A DNA stretch of 64,000 bases from Neocallimastix lanati (nom. inval.) (GCA_016946835.1 JACVTC010000020.1:91501-155500), one strand, 5' to 3'. Positions 23,436-43,681 are shown, numbered from the stretch's first letter. Notes: a model not told the origin generated them from the letters alone. A program made the numbers and translations.

Positions 23436-23521
23436 TATAAAAATTAAAAGTTTAATTATAAAAATTTTAATAACTATATAATTTATTAATTATATTATAA
23501 ATAAAATTAGAAAAAAAAATG

Positions 23522-23559
<38 letters not shown>

Positions 23560-23874
23560 AAGAATTTAATTTAATTCAATAACTAATAGATTAATTTTAT
23601 ATCCAACAATTTGAGTTTCCCAAATTAATTTAGTTTTATATATTTTGTTTTTGATTTTAATATAATAAATATTATAATATTAATATTTTAATATATAGAC
23701 CACACCATACAGCTTGTAAAAAAAATATATATATATATAAAAAAATGAAACAAAATTATAATCATAATTAATAAATTAAAAGTTTTAAGTCTATTATTAC
23801 TAAAATATAATAATTTTAAGAATATACTTAATAATCCATAAATCAATACCATGTTTATATTAAAAAAAAAAAAA

Positions 23875-23999
23875 AGTATATAAATATTAGAAATTTTCTT
23901 ATTTTTTTTTTTTTAATTCAATAATATAATATATTATTATATTTACTGTATTATTAAAATTATTAAAAATTTTATATTTAATATTCACTGGTTGAATAT
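23875..23999 (+). promoter_or_regulatory. Promoter and leader of xylanase copy 4 (B type)
   Basis: The TATA box is AGTATATAAATATTAG from 23,875, about 200 bp before the ATG. The leader inverted repeat lies at 23,980-23,999. Confidence 0.55.
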
Positions 24000-24075
24000 A
24001 TATTGAATTTATTAATTATTGATTAATTATATATTTTTTTGTAAAAAGAAAAAAAAAAAAAAAATATTTTTTAAA

Positions 24076-25092
24076 ATGAAATTACAACAAATTATTCCAT
24101 TCGCTTTTTCTTTAGCTGCTTCTTTAGTTTCTGCTCAAAGTTTCTGTTCAAGTGCTCAACATTCAGGAACAAGTGTTAAAGAAACTAGTAATAAAGTTGG
24201 TAACATTGGAGGTATTGGTTATGAATTATGGGCTGATGGTGGTAATAACAGTGCTACTTTCTATTCTGATGGTTCTTTCACTTGTTCTTTCCAAGGTTCT
24301 AAGGATTATTTATGTCGTACTGGTCTCTCATTCGATAGTACTAAACCACATTCTCAAATTGGACATATGTATGCTGATTTTAAACTCATTAAACAAAACA
24401 TTTCCAATGTTGATTATTCTTATGTTGGTATTTATGGTTGGACTAGAAATCCTCTTGTTGAATTTTACATTGTTGATAATTGGCTTAGTCAATATCGTCC
24501 AGGTGATTGGGTTGGTAATAAGAAGCATGGAGATTATATGATTGATGGTGCTACTTACACTGTGTTTGAAAATGATCGTTTTGGACCATCTATTGATGGA
24601 GATACTAATTTCAAACAATATTTCAGTATTCGTCAACAAGCTCGTGATTGTGGTACTATTGATATTACAGCACACTTTGAACAATGGGAAAAACTTGGAA
24701 TGAGAATGGGTAATTTACATGAAGCTAAAGTATTAGGAGAAGCAGGTAGTAATGGAGCTGGTACTAGTGGTACAGCCGATTTCCCATATGCTAAAGTTTA
24801 TATTGGACAAGGAAATGGAGGAGCTGGTAATGCTGCTGCACCAGCACCAGCACCAGCTGCTAATAATAATGGAGGTAATAATGGAGGTAATAATGGAGGA
24901 GATTGGAATAATTGGAACAACAATAACAACAACAATGGTTGGAATAATAATAATAACAATGGTTGGAATAATAATAATAACAATGGTTGGAATAATAACA
25001 ACAATAATGGATGGAACAATTGGAATAATAACAATAATAATGGTTGGAATAATTGGGGTAACAACAACAATGGATGGCACAACTGGTACTAA
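24076..25092 (+). CDS. GH11 endo-1,4-beta-xylanase, secreted, copy 4
   Basis: I start this 338-residue protein at 24,076 because the MKLQQIIPF signal peptide begins there in all copies. An upstream in-frame ATG at 24,019 would add 19 residues read from the poly-A leader and would bury the signal peptide. The GH11 domain, Glu129, Glu222, Ala/Pro linker and Asn/Trp tail are intact. The tail encodes one seven-Asn and several six-Asn units from AAT/AAC codons. The 5' flank is B type and the 3' flank D2 type. It diverges from copy 3 and converges on copy 5. An AATAAA follows the stop. Confidence 0.93.
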   Translation: MKLQQIIPFAFSLAASLVSAQSFCSSAQHSGTSVKETSNKVGNIGGIGYELWADGGNNSATFYSDGSFTCSFQGSKDYLCRTGLSFDSTKPHSQIGHMYADFKLIKQNISNVDYSYVGIYGWTRNPLVEFYIVDNWLSQYRPGDWVGNKKHGDYMIDGATYTVFENDRFGPSIDGDTNFKQYFSIRQQARDCGTIDITAHFEQWEKLGMRMGNLHEAKVLGEAGSNGAGTSGTADFPYAKVYIGQGNGGAGNAAAPAPAPAANNNGGNNGGNNGGDWNNWNNNNNNNGWNNNNNNGWNNNNNNGWNNNNNNGWNNWNNNNNNGWNNWGNNNNGWHNWY

Positions 25093-25447
25093 GAACATTA
25101 ATAAAGTTCTCAATTAAACTCAATCGTTTTTTCTTTATTTGTTAAATTCTTTAAAAAAGAATATTATTATTGTAATAAATACTTAAAAATAAACAAAACT
25201 TATTAATTTATAATTTTTTTAAATAATAAAATGTTTTATAAAAAATATGTAATATAAGTAACGATTATTATATTAGAAAAAAAATGTAAATTATTATTGT
25301 AATAATAAATATTTAAAAAAAATTATAAATAAAAAAATTTTTTATTCTATTTAATAAAAATGCTTATTTTGCCATTCCATTATAATAATTTTTTTAATAT
25401 ATTTTATATTTTAATATATTTATTATATAACAAATGTTAAATATTAT

Positions 25448-25490
<43 letters not shown>

Positions 25491-27519
25491 AAAGGAAAAA
25501 TCAATAAATTATTATTAATTTTTATTTAACATATTTCCTTTTTAATTTTATATTTTCATTTTAATTTTATATTTCCTATTAAATTATAAAAAATATTTAT
25601 GTAATATATTTATATTTTAATATTTCATTAAATACTTTTCCATCCTGGAATAATATCTTAAATAAAATCAAAATAATAATAGTAATAATCATATAATTAG
25701 TGTATTTAGATTATTAAAAATAAAAAATGGTAATATATTAAGACAAATACTTTTTAAAAAATTAAAATATTTAATTTTAAAATATTAATTATTATAATGA
25801 AAAAAATTAAATATAAATATAAGTATAATTTATAAATTAAATAAAATAAATGTTTTAATTAACTTAGAAATCAAAGGATAAATATTCAATAAATAAATGG
25901 ATTCAATTAATACAGAAAATATATATGTATATAAATTATTATTTTTTTTAATTAAATAAAATTTTAGTAAAAATTAGCTTTTATTGCTTTTTTGCATTAA
26001 CATCTAATAGTATTTTTTTAAAAAAATATGTCTATGAAATAAGCTCTACAAATAATTTTTATTGAAGCAATTGACGATTCATTTTTTGAATAGGACATAG
26101 CATACTTTAATTAAAAACTAAATAACTCCATAAACATAAAAAAAGTATTTCATGAAAGTAATTCTTCTAATTTAATAAAACTTTTATTTTTATTATAGAT
26201 ACGAGTATCAAGCTTATAATCCTTATGATTTGAATCCTTAAAATACCTAAAATTTATATATTCATCATCCTTAATTTTTGTTAACAATAACTTCGTAGGT
26301 TCAGTTCATATCATATGAACCATTGTTTTTTTATAGTAAATTTGCAATTGGGGATGACCAATATCTATTCTTTTAATATAATCATGTATTAACATATGAA
26401 TGTGATTATCTACATATCTTATTCTCTTAATAAATTTTGAGATGATTTCAATTACATTGTTTGAAATACAATATAGTTTTTATTGTATTATATTTAAACC
26501 ATTAATAAAGATGTAGATGGATTTTATTATTTTAATTAAAGTTTTATATCAATTTAAATTTATTTTTGTATATATAAAAGTATCATAAATAAGAAATTAT
26601 ATTATTGATTATAATATATTAATTTATTATATCAAAATAAGAAAAATAAAAAGAATACAAAATATTAAATAAATAGACAAGATAATAAATTCATTAAAAT
26701 AATGAATAAATTATATTAACTGATATTGATAAACTTAATAGAGAATTTACAGAGGTATTAAATAATCTTTAATCTATCATTCTCCAGGTACTGGAAATCG
26801 TTTACTTCTTTATGGATTTTTTTAATTTTCATTAAGATTTTTAAAAAGAAAACTCTTATTCTGGTTAAAAGTCAGGAATCTATTTTGGAATTAAAGCAAC
26901 GAATATCTTCATGGTATTCCTCCACATTTATAATTATATATTTTAAAATAATATTAATAATATTAAATAATAACTATATCTATATCTTTTAAATGTTTAA
27001 AGTTTTTACATAATTTTTTTTTTTAAAAAAAAAGAACTTTAATAATAAAATTTATAATATTTTAATAAATATTTACATTTATGATATAACTTTTTCTTTT
27101 AATGTTTTAATTTAAAATTCTGTAATAAAAAAATATATACTTATTGTTTTTATTATGTACTTAAAATAACTATAAATTTTATTAAATATAAAATTATTAT
27201 ATAAATTATTATGAATAATTTATATATTAAATATGATAACAAAATCAAAATTTTATAAACTTCAATTATGTGTTTTTTATTTCAAATAAAACATATTTTT
27301 ATTTATTATTTTTATATATTTATAAATACAATTAATCATTATAATTTATATATATATATTACATATATTTTACAATACATTTTATTATTTAAACAAATTA
27401 TAAATTATTAAGTTTATATTTATAATAAAGTATTTACTAAAATAATAATATCCTTTTTTAAAGAATTTAACAAATAAAGAAAAAATGATTGAATTTAATT
27501 AAGAATTTTATTAATGTTC
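25093..27519. other. Tail-to-tail spacer T2 (D2 then D1), with the empty retrocopy site
   Basis: This is the reverse complement of T1 without the processed-gene insertion. It starts with the D2 flank of copy 4, including a T run of about 40 (25,449-25,489). The core carries the same coding-like relics on the minus strand (about 25,860-26,937), and the D1 flank of copy 5 closes it. No intact gene is visible. Confidence 0.75.
25735..25750 (-). repeat. Empty target site of the retrocopy found in T1
   Basis: A single copy of the 16-bp sequence ATATTAAGACAAATAC lies here. It is the reverse complement of the direct repeats that flank the retrocopy at 19,562 and 20,112. Sequence on both sides matches T1, so this is the pre-insertion state. 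Confidence 0.85.
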
Positions 27520-28542
27520 TTAGTACCAGTTGTGCCATCCATTGTTGTTGTTACCCCAATTATTCCAACCATTATTATTGTTATTATTCCAATTGTTCCA
27601 TCCATTATTGTTGTTATTATTCCAACCATTGTTATTATTATTATTCCAACCATTGTTATTATTATTATTCCAACCATTGTTGTTGTTATTGTTGTTCCAA
27701 TTATTCCAATCTCCTCCATTATTACCTCCATTATTACCTCCATTATTATTAGCAGCTGGAGCTGGGGCTGGTGCTGGTGCAGCAGCATTACCAGCTCCTC
27801 CATTTCCTTGTCCAATATAAACTTTAGCATATGGGAAATCGGCTGTACCACTAGTACCAGCTCCATTACTACCTGCTTCTCCTAATACTTTAGCTTCATG
27901 TAAATTACCCATTCTCATTCCAAGTTTTTCCCATTGTTCAAAGTGTGCTGTAATATCAATAGTACCACAATCACGAGCTTGTTGACGAATACTGAAATAT
28001 TGTTTGAAATTAGTATCTCCATCAATAGATGGTCCAAAACGATCATTTTCAAACACAGTATAAGTAGCACCATCAATCATATAATCTCCATGCTTCTTAT
28101 TACCAACCCAATCACCTGGACGATATTGACTAAGCCAATTATCAACAATGTAAAATTCAACAAGAGGATTTCTAGTCCAACCATAAATACCTACATAAGA
28201 ATAATCAACATTGGAAATATTTTGCTTAATGAGTTTAAAATCAGCATACATATGTCCAATTTGAGAATGTGGTTTAGTACTATCGAATGAGAGACCAGTA
28301 CGACATAAATAATCCTTAGAACCTTGGAAAGAACAAGTGAAAGAACCATCAGAATAGAAAGTAGCACTGTTATTACCACCATCAGCCCATAATTCATAAC
28401 CAATACCTCCAATGTTACCAACTTTATTACTAGTTTCTTTAACACTCGTTCCTGAATGTTGAGCACTTGAACAAAAACTTTGAGCAGAAACTAAAGAAGC
28501 AGCTAAAGAAAAAGCGAATGAAATAATTTGTTGTAATTTCAT
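27520..28542 (-). CDS. GH11 endo-1,4-beta-xylanase, secreted, copy 5
   Basis: The 340-residue protein differs from the rest by Ser for Pro at residue 8 inside the signal peptide (QQIISFAF), which should not block secretion. The GH11 catalytic block residues are unchanged. The linker is the long AP form as in copies 2 and 6. The minus-strand gene has an A-type promoter and a D1-type 3' flank like copy 2, although it lies in the opposite orientation. It diverges from copy 6 and converges on copy 4. Confidence 0.93.
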   Translation of the reverse strand: MKLQQIISFAFSLAASLVSAQSFCSSAQHSGTSVKETSNKVGNIGGIGYELWADGGNNSATFYSDGSFTCSFQGSKDYLCRTGLSFDSTKPHSQIGHMYADFKLIKQNISNVDYSYVGIYGWTRNPLVEFYIVDNWLSQYRPGDWVGNKKHGDYMIDGATYTVFENDRFGPSIDGDTNFKQYFSIRQQARDCGTIDITAHFEQWEKLGMRMGNLHEAKVLGEAGSNGAGTSGTADFPYAKVYIGQGNGGAGNAAAPAPAPAPAANNNGGNNGGNNGGDWNNWNNNNNNNGWNNNNNNGWNNNNNNGWNNNNNNGWNNWNNNNNNGWNNWGNNNNGWHNWY

Positions 28543-28622
28543 TTTAAAAAATATTTTTTTTTTTTTTTTTTTTTTTTTGACAAAAAAATATATAATTAAT
28601 CAATAATTAATAAATTCAATAT

Positions 28623-28745
28623 ATATTCAACCAGTGAATATTAAATATAAAATTTTTTATATTTTAATATTACAGTAAATTTAATATAATAATTAAATTA
28701 TTGAATTAAAAAAAAAATTAAGAGAATTTCTAATCTTTAAATACT
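28623..28745 (-). promoter_or_regulatory. Promoter and leader of xylanase copy 5 (A type)
   Basis: On the minus strand, AGTATTTAAAG lies at 28,745-28,735. The leader inverted repeat is at 28,642-28,623. The flank beyond is nearly identical to that of copies 2 and 3. Confidence 0.5.
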
Positions 28746-30668
28746 TTTCTCATTAATCATAATAAATATTAAGATATTAAGATTATACATTAATTTTTAT
28801 TTATTAAATATTAATTACTCTATAATTTTATTTTTTACTCTATAATTTTATTTTTAATTATTTTATGAATATATTAAAATAATTAAATTCAAAAATTTAA
28901 ATTTATAATTAATTTTTGCAAGTTTAATCATTTTTTTATTTGTTTCTATATTATATTTAAATTGTACTACATTTTAATGTATATATAGTAATTATGACTT
29001 TAATATGAATTATGATTAATATAAATATAACGAATAAATTCAAGAATTTTTAATTTTTTTTTTTTTTAAATAAATTTGGTCAATTTAATATAATTTTTGG
29101 ATAAAAACTAACCTTATTTTTATAAAATTTTATATTAAAATATTTTGCCGTTTATAATGTAGTTTTAATTTTATATAAGATTTTAATATATATAATGATA
29201 ATGATTAATAAATTATTATTATTATTTATATTTAATATTTAAAATAAATAAATGAAAGAAGGAAACAAGATAAATTTATTTATGTACATGGTTATTGAGT
29301 GTCAAATATATCTCGGCAAAACATTAAAAAACAAATTATTTCATTGGTCCTTGAAATATGTATAAAAAATGATGCTATTTTTTCATTAATATCAAAAATT
29401 CAAAGTCTCAATTTATATGATAATTAAAGTCAACATAAATTGATTTAAAATACAAATTAATAGATAAATTAATATTTAAAAAGGAAACAATTCTTTAAAG
29501 TTTTAATTTTATAATTCTTTATTAATTTTTTTATTTATATTTTAATTAATGATAATATACTTAAATTGTTTTTATATATATATTTTGTATAATTCATTTT
29601 CTTTTTCATATTTATAATATTTAATTATATAAAATAATAAATAATTATTTTTTGCTTATTTAAAAATAAAAAAAAATAATTTTTAATTAAAGGTATAAAA
29701 ATTAAAATTATTATATTATTAATTATTATAAAAATATTTTTATGTAGATAATTAAAATATTTTTTTTCAATAATTTCTTTTTGATTTTATTATGATAAAA
29801 TGATAAGGTACTTTTGTAAATATTTATCAATTTATTTATTTATATTAAATAATAAGATAAATTTTTAAAAATTATTATATAATAAAATATTAATATTTAA
29901 AAAATTTCTTTAGTATGTTACATACTTTTTAAAGGGATTTTCATTCAATACTTTTATATATTTTTCTATGTGATAATATCCATATTTTTTTTCAATTTGT
30001 TTTAATATCATATATATATAAAAATGATATTCATCTCTTGATCATCAACATATCAAAATATATTTATTTATTTAATTATTTTTTTTTTAACTATTTTGTA
30101 AATATTATTTAATATTATTTAATTTTAATTTTTTACTTATACTTTTTTTTTTAAAAAAAAATAATTTCATAATATATAATTTTTAATAATTTTTTTCTTT
30201 AAAATACAATCAAAAAAAAAAAATTAATAATTTTTATAAGTTTAATTACAAAAATTTTAAAAAGTATATAACAAGAAAAATAATATAAAAAAATAATAAT
30301 AATAAAACAAAATAAATTAAAAAAAATGTTTTTTTTTTTTTTTTATAAAGAATTTAATTTAATTTAATTTAATTTATTAACCAATAATTTAATTTTATAT
30401 TCAACAATATGAGTTTCCCAAATTAATTTAGTTTTATATAATTTAGTTTTCATTTTAATATAATAAATATTAATATTTTAATATATAGGCCACACCATAC
30501 AGCTTGAAAAAAAAAAATTATATATATAAAAAAATTAAACAAAAATATAATCATAATTAATAAATTAAAAAGTTTTAAGTCTATTATTACTAAAATATAA
30601 TAATTTTAAAAATATATTTAATAATTCATAAAATCAATACCATATTAATATTAAAAAAAAAAAAAAAA

Positions 30669-30790
30669 AGTATATAAAGATTAGAAATTTTCTTATTTTT
30701 TTTTTTATTCAATAATATAATATATTATTATATTTACTGTATTATTAAAATTATTAAAAATTTTATATTTAATATTCACTGGTTGAATAT
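30669..30790 (+). promoter_or_regulatory. Promoter and leader of xylanase copy 6 (B type)
   Basis: The TATA box AGTATATAAAGATTAG begins at 30,669, about 190 bp before the ATG. The leader inverted repeat is at 30,771-30,790. Confidence 0.55.
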
Positions 30791-30857
30791 ATATTGAATT
30801 TATTAATTATTGATTAATTAAATATCTTTTTGTAAAAAAAAAAAAATATTTTTTAAA

Positions 30858-31883
30858 ATGAAATTACAACAAATTATTCCATTCGCTTTTTCTTTAGCTG
30901 CTTCTTTAGTTTCTGCTCAAAGTTTTTGTTCAAGTGCTCAACATTCAGGAACAAGTGTTAAAGAAACTAGTAATAAAGTTGGTAACATTGGAGGTATTGG
31001 TTATGAATTATGGGCTGATGGTGGTAATAATAGTGCTACTTTCTATTCTGATGGTTCTTTCACTTGTTCTTTCCAAGGTTCTAAGGATTATTTATGTCGT
31101 ACTGGTCTCTCATTCGATAGTACTAAACCACATTCTCAAATTGGACATATGTATGCTGATTTTAAACTCATTAAACAAAACATTTCCAATGTTGATTATT
31201 CTTATGTAGGTATTTATGGTTGGACTAGAAATCCTCTTGTTGAATTTTACATTGTTGATAATTGGCTTAGTCAATATCGTCCAGGTGATTGGGTTGGTAA
31301 TAAGAAGCATGGAGATTATATGATTGATGGAGCTACTTACACTGTGTTTGAAAATGATCGTTTTGGACCATCTATTGATGGAGATACTAATTTCAAACAA
31401 TATTTCAGTATTCGTCAACAAGCTCGTGATTGTGGTACTATTGATATTACAGCACACTTTGAACAATGGGAAAAACTTGGAATGAGAATGGGTAATTTAC
31501 ATGAAGCCAAAGTATTAGGAGAAGCAGGTAGTAATGGAGCTGGTACTAGTGGTACAGCCGATTTCCCATATGCTAAAGTTTATATTGGACAAGGAAATGG
31601 AGGAGCTGGTAATGCTGCTGCACCAGCACCAGCCCCAGCTCCAGCTGCTAATAATAATGGAGGTAATAACGGAGGTAATAATGGAGGAGATTGGAATAAT
31701 TGGAACAACAATAACAACAACAATGGTTGGAATAATAATAATAACAATGGTTGGAATAATAATAATAATAACAATGGTTGGAATAATAACAACAATAATG
31801 GATGGAACAATTGGAATAATAACAATAATAATGGTTGGAATAATTGGGGTAACAACAACAATGGATGGCACAACTGGTACTAA
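30858..31883 (+). CDS. GH11 endo-1,4-beta-xylanase, secreted, copy 6
   Basis: This is the last copy of the array, 341 residues. It has the intact signal peptide, GH11 fold with Glu129 (NPLVE) and Glu222 (GEAG), long AP linker, and a tail with two seven-Asn units in a different order from copy 2. This shows that tail units change independently of the catalytic domain. The 5' flank is B type and the 3' flank D2 type, matching copy 4. It diverges from copy 5. To its right the D2 flank breaks off near 32,245 and unrelated gene territory begins. Confidence 0.93.
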   Translation: MKLQQIIPFAFSLAASLVSAQSFCSSAQHSGTSVKETSNKVGNIGGIGYELWADGGNNSATFYSDGSFTCSFQGSKDYLCRTGLSFDSTKPHSQIGHMYADFKLIKQNISNVDYSYVGIYGWTRNPLVEFYIVDNWLSQYRPGDWVGNKKHGDYMIDGATYTVFENDRFGPSIDGDTNFKQYFSIRQQARDCGTIDITAHFEQWEKLGMRMGNLHEAKVLGEAGSNGAGTSGTADFPYAKVYIGQGNGGAGNAAAPAPAPAPAANNNGGNNGGNNGGDWNNWNNNNNNNGWNNNNNNGWNNNNNNNGWNNNNNNGWNNWNNNNNNGWNNWGNNNNGWHNWY

Positions 31884-32443
31884 GAACATTAATAAAGTTC
31901 TCAATTAAACTCAATCATTTTTTCTTTATTTGTTAAATTCTTTAAAATGAATATTATAATTTTAGTATATACTTAAAAATAAATATAAACTAATAATTTA
32001 TAATTTTTTTAAATAATAAAATGTTTTATAAAAAATATGTAATATATGTAACGATTATTATATTAGATAAAAAATGTAAATTATTATTGTATTAATAAAT
32101 ATTTAAAAAAAATAATAAATAAAAAAAATATTTTTATTTTATTCAATGAAATTGTATATTTTACCATTCCTTTTGACTTTTACGCTGAATATTTTATATT
32201 TATATGTTATATATGTATTAAATGTTTATTATATATTTTTTTACAAAGAACAATCGATTTTATTTTTATTTTTAATTCTTTTAGTAATGCTTTATTATTA
32301 ATTTATTTACTTTATTTTATATTCTTTTTAATTTTTTTTATTTTTTTAATTTTTTTATTTTATTTTATATTATTTTATTGATATTATATTTTAGTTTATT
32401 AATATTTATATATTTTGTGATTTCCTTTCTTTATAGTGTTTCT
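31884..32443. other. D2 flank of copy 6 and right edge of the array
   Basis: Up to about 32,245 the sequence follows the D2 flank of copy 4. After that, similarity is lost in a poly-T stretch and only A+T spacer remains before the stop codon of the next gene. Confidence 0.6.
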
Positions 32444-40652
<8,209 letters not shown>

Positions 40653-40887
40653 CTTAAAATTTTCTTTTCTTTTTTATAATCTTTTTATTTTATTTTTTAT
40701 AATTTTTTTTTATTACTTTAAACTTCTATAGATATTCTATTCTTTTCTAACTTGTTTAAAATTTAAAATACATGACCCTATTTTTAGATGTATAAATAAA
40801 TTTATATATTATATAATTATTTTTTTAATAATTCTTTCTTTTTTTTTTTTTTTTTTTTTTTTTGTTCTTTTTATATATTTCCTTATT

Positions 40888-40924
<37 letters not shown>

Positions 40925-41698
40925 TTTATTAGTTTATGTATCCTAAATTTTTATTTGATAAAAAAAATTTTTTTTCAAAAATATTATTATAATATTCAAA
41001 ATTAGGTAATATATATATTTATTAGAAGAATGATAAATTATAAATTTATTTGTATTTATTATTTATTTATTTATTATTTGTTTATTTGTTTATTTATTTA
41101 TTTATTTTTCATTTATTTATTTATTTATTTATCAATATTAATTAATAATTTTTTTTTTTTATCGTTTTTTTTTTTTTTTTTTACTTTTTTAAAAATAAAA
41201 AATATTTTAATAAATAAAACTTTTTTTTATTATTATTTAATTCATCGAATAATTTAACTACCAAACTTTATTCTTGTTTTTTTTTTATTTCATATATTAA
41301 TAAAATACAATTATTTATATCATTTTATTTTTCTTTATATAACTATCATTTTTATTTATTAGTATTTTTTTAAAGAAATAGATTCTTAATAATAATATAT
41401 TTATTTTTCAATATTTACAATTAAAAAAAAAAAAAAAAAAAAAAAAAATTTAAACCGTTATTATTTATTATTTATTATTGTTATTATTATTGTTATTGTT
41501 ATTATTATTTGTTTATTTATTTATTTATTATTGTTAATATTGCTATTATAATTACTATTTATTTACTTATTTTTTTTTATTTATTATTTATAATTATTTG
41601 TTTATTTATAACATTGGAAAAAGCATATAATATATTTATATATATATAATAAAAAAATAATAATTTAAAAATTTAAAAATTTTTAATAATTTTATTTA
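40653..41698. other. A+T spacer upstream of the large gene
   Basis: Poly-T tracts (for example 40,839-40,862 and 40,889-40,919) and TTTA/ATT repeats are seen. No gene is recognised. The frame at 41,030-41,257 is TTTA-repeat sequence. Confidence 0.6.
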
Positions 41699-41703
41699 GA
41701 AAT

Positions 41704-42063
41704 TGACAAAAAATTATAACATAAATATCTACTTTTTTACAAAGATTTTTTACATTTATATAAAAAGGACTTATTTTTTAATTTATAATGTATGATTTAA
41801 TGTATTTTATATTCATATAATTATATTCAATGGAACATATATATTTTATTATACTAATTACTTGATTTAATAATAATTGTATAAATGAGGCTAATAAAAT
41901 TTTTAAACTATATTAATTGTATCATAAACTCTATAAACTATATTTATTATATATCCTATTTATTTGTAATAAATGGTTTAATATTTAAAATTATAATATA
42001 AAATCCAAGTATTGATTAAATGTTAATTAAAAATTTAAACTAAAAAATAATAAATTTCCTTCA
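41704..42063 (-). repeat. 3' LTR of the decayed copia element
   Basis: On the plus strand it begins TGACAAAAAATTATAACATA and ends CCTTCA (minus strand TGAAGG...TCA). It matches 43,682-44,064 along its length with many substitutions and small indels, showing an old insertion. Confidence 0.7.
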
Positions 42064-43668
42064 TTCTCCTCTAAACAAAATATTAAATAAATATTAAAGA
42101 CTTTTTTTATGTAAAATTAATTATTTGATTTCTTTTTTTTTTAACATCTTTTGTTAAAATATCTGCTAAATTTTCTTCAGATTTAATATAATGTATGATT
42201 ACTTCTTTTCTTTTAATATTTTCCTTTGAAGTATTGATAGCTTACTCCAACATACCAACATATCTAAGTTTCTTTTTAATGACATAACTTTCAGTGGCAA
42301 ATAAAAATGTTCTGTTGTCTCCATTTAAGTTTATTATAAATTTCATTTTGAATATTTCAAAATTTTTATATGTATGAACTATTTACTACAGCTTCAGAAA
42401 GAGCAATATATTCTGTTTCTGCTGTAGAATCTTGTTACTGATTGTTATTGTCTTGATGTCTAAGAGATTGGTCCTGAGGTTAAGAAAAAGATATCTCCTG
42501 AAGTTAATAAATCTCAAACAAAATCCAAATCTTTATAACCAACTAATTTTCCTATAATTTTATATGAGATATAATAATTTTCAATTTGATATAAATATTT
42601 GTGAATATTAACTACTTTTTTTCAATCTAATGTTGTTGGGTTTGAATTTTTTCTTGATGCCTTGCTAACGGAGAAGAATTTATTTTGTTGATTTAGATAT
42701 GTGTATGTATATCAAACAGTCATCTTCGCTTTGGTAGATAGTCCTATCAAATGGTATTTTATTAATTAATTTTACATCTTACAAGTACATGGAACAGAAG
42801 CTTTATGATTTTTTTTTTATAATATTAAATTTCTTTAATACATTTTCAATGTATTTTTCTCAGTAAATTGTATATCCTAATTTATTTCATCTAATATTTA
42901 AACCCAAAATATAATTGATCTCTTCCCATTTAGATATTCTAAATTTATTCTTAATAATATTAATAATTTTAGAAATTTATTTTTTAATACCTATAATTAG
43001 TATATCATCTATATACTAGACTAATATATATATTACATCATTTATTTGTCCCACTTAATGAATAAATACATTGTTCACTTCTTAACTGAAGATTGCAGAT
43101 GAAGGTCATTGTATTATTTTCTTTTAGGTTTTGGAGTTCAATAGACATTTATAATAATAATACTATAAATGTAATTAGTGTTTTGATAGTATCTTCCTTG
43201 AAATTTTAACTTAATCTTACTTGACATAGTTTTACTTTTATTGTATTCTCTAAGATACCGTTGAGTCTTTCACAATTGCTTTTGAGATTTCTTGAAACAA
43301 TAAGTCTTTTCTGAATGCCCTTTTCTGAACAAACCGATTCAAATTTATTGGAAGTATATTCCTTCCGGTTGTAAGATTGAATATTAGAGATGGTTAAATT
43401 CTATTCATTTGAGACCATTCCAATGAAATGAGCGAAAATGTCAGGTACTTTAGTTTCTAGTATTACTATGGCAATTATAATTCATTTTGCAATTATTGTT
43501 AGTATTACTGTGACACTTGATTCATTTGCTATTTCTGGCGATATATGAGACTTCCTTATTTTCAGAAATATATATCTGACGGTTTCTTATTTACTCTTTC
43601 ATATCTTTTAAATTCACTTTAATGTAGCCAGAGATAGTACATTTATTATTTAGTATTAGAGATCCATG

Positions 43669-43681
43669 GAGACTCTTAATC
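43669..43681 (-). promoter_or_regulatory. Primer-binding site of the decayed copia element, complementary to tRNA-Lys(CUU) anticodon arm
   Basis: The minus strand reads GATTAAGAGTCTC directly next to the 5' LTR. The same 13 bases abut the 5' LTR of the intact element at 57,835. The complement, GAGACTCTTAATC, matches the anticodon arm of eukaryotic tRNA-Lys(CUU) as I know it. Confidence 0.7.

Larger units (their letters stand above)
21873..24075. other. Head-to-head spacer H2 (ends A then B) with a diverged core
   Basis: The outer parts, 21,873-22,500 and about 23,570-24,075, match the A and B ends of the other head-to-head spacers closely. The core (about 22,500-23,560) is a strongly diverged version: only patches such as a TATCTCGTCG/TATCTCGGCA segment can be matched by eye. 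It also holds an AAT microsatellite (23,380-23,432). No intact gene is present. Confidence 0.65.
28543..30857. other. Head-to-head spacer H3 (ends A then B)
   Basis: The A-type end lies on the left and the B-type end on the right, the reverse of H1. The core (about 29,170-30,300) is the near-identical reverse complement of the H1 core. For example, the ATCTCTTGATCATCAACAT block near 30,030 is the complement of the one near 15,270. No intact gene is present. Confidence 0.75.

Noticed and set aside
24019-24075. Upstream ATG adding 19 residues to xylanase copy 4
   Set aside because: It lies in the poly-A leader, exists in one copy only, and would place a Lys run before the signal peptide.
12213-32245. 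CRISPR-like or prokaryotic operon reading of the regular array
   Set aside because: The units are kilobase-long inverted eukaryotic genes with TATA boxes, leaders and AATAAA signals.
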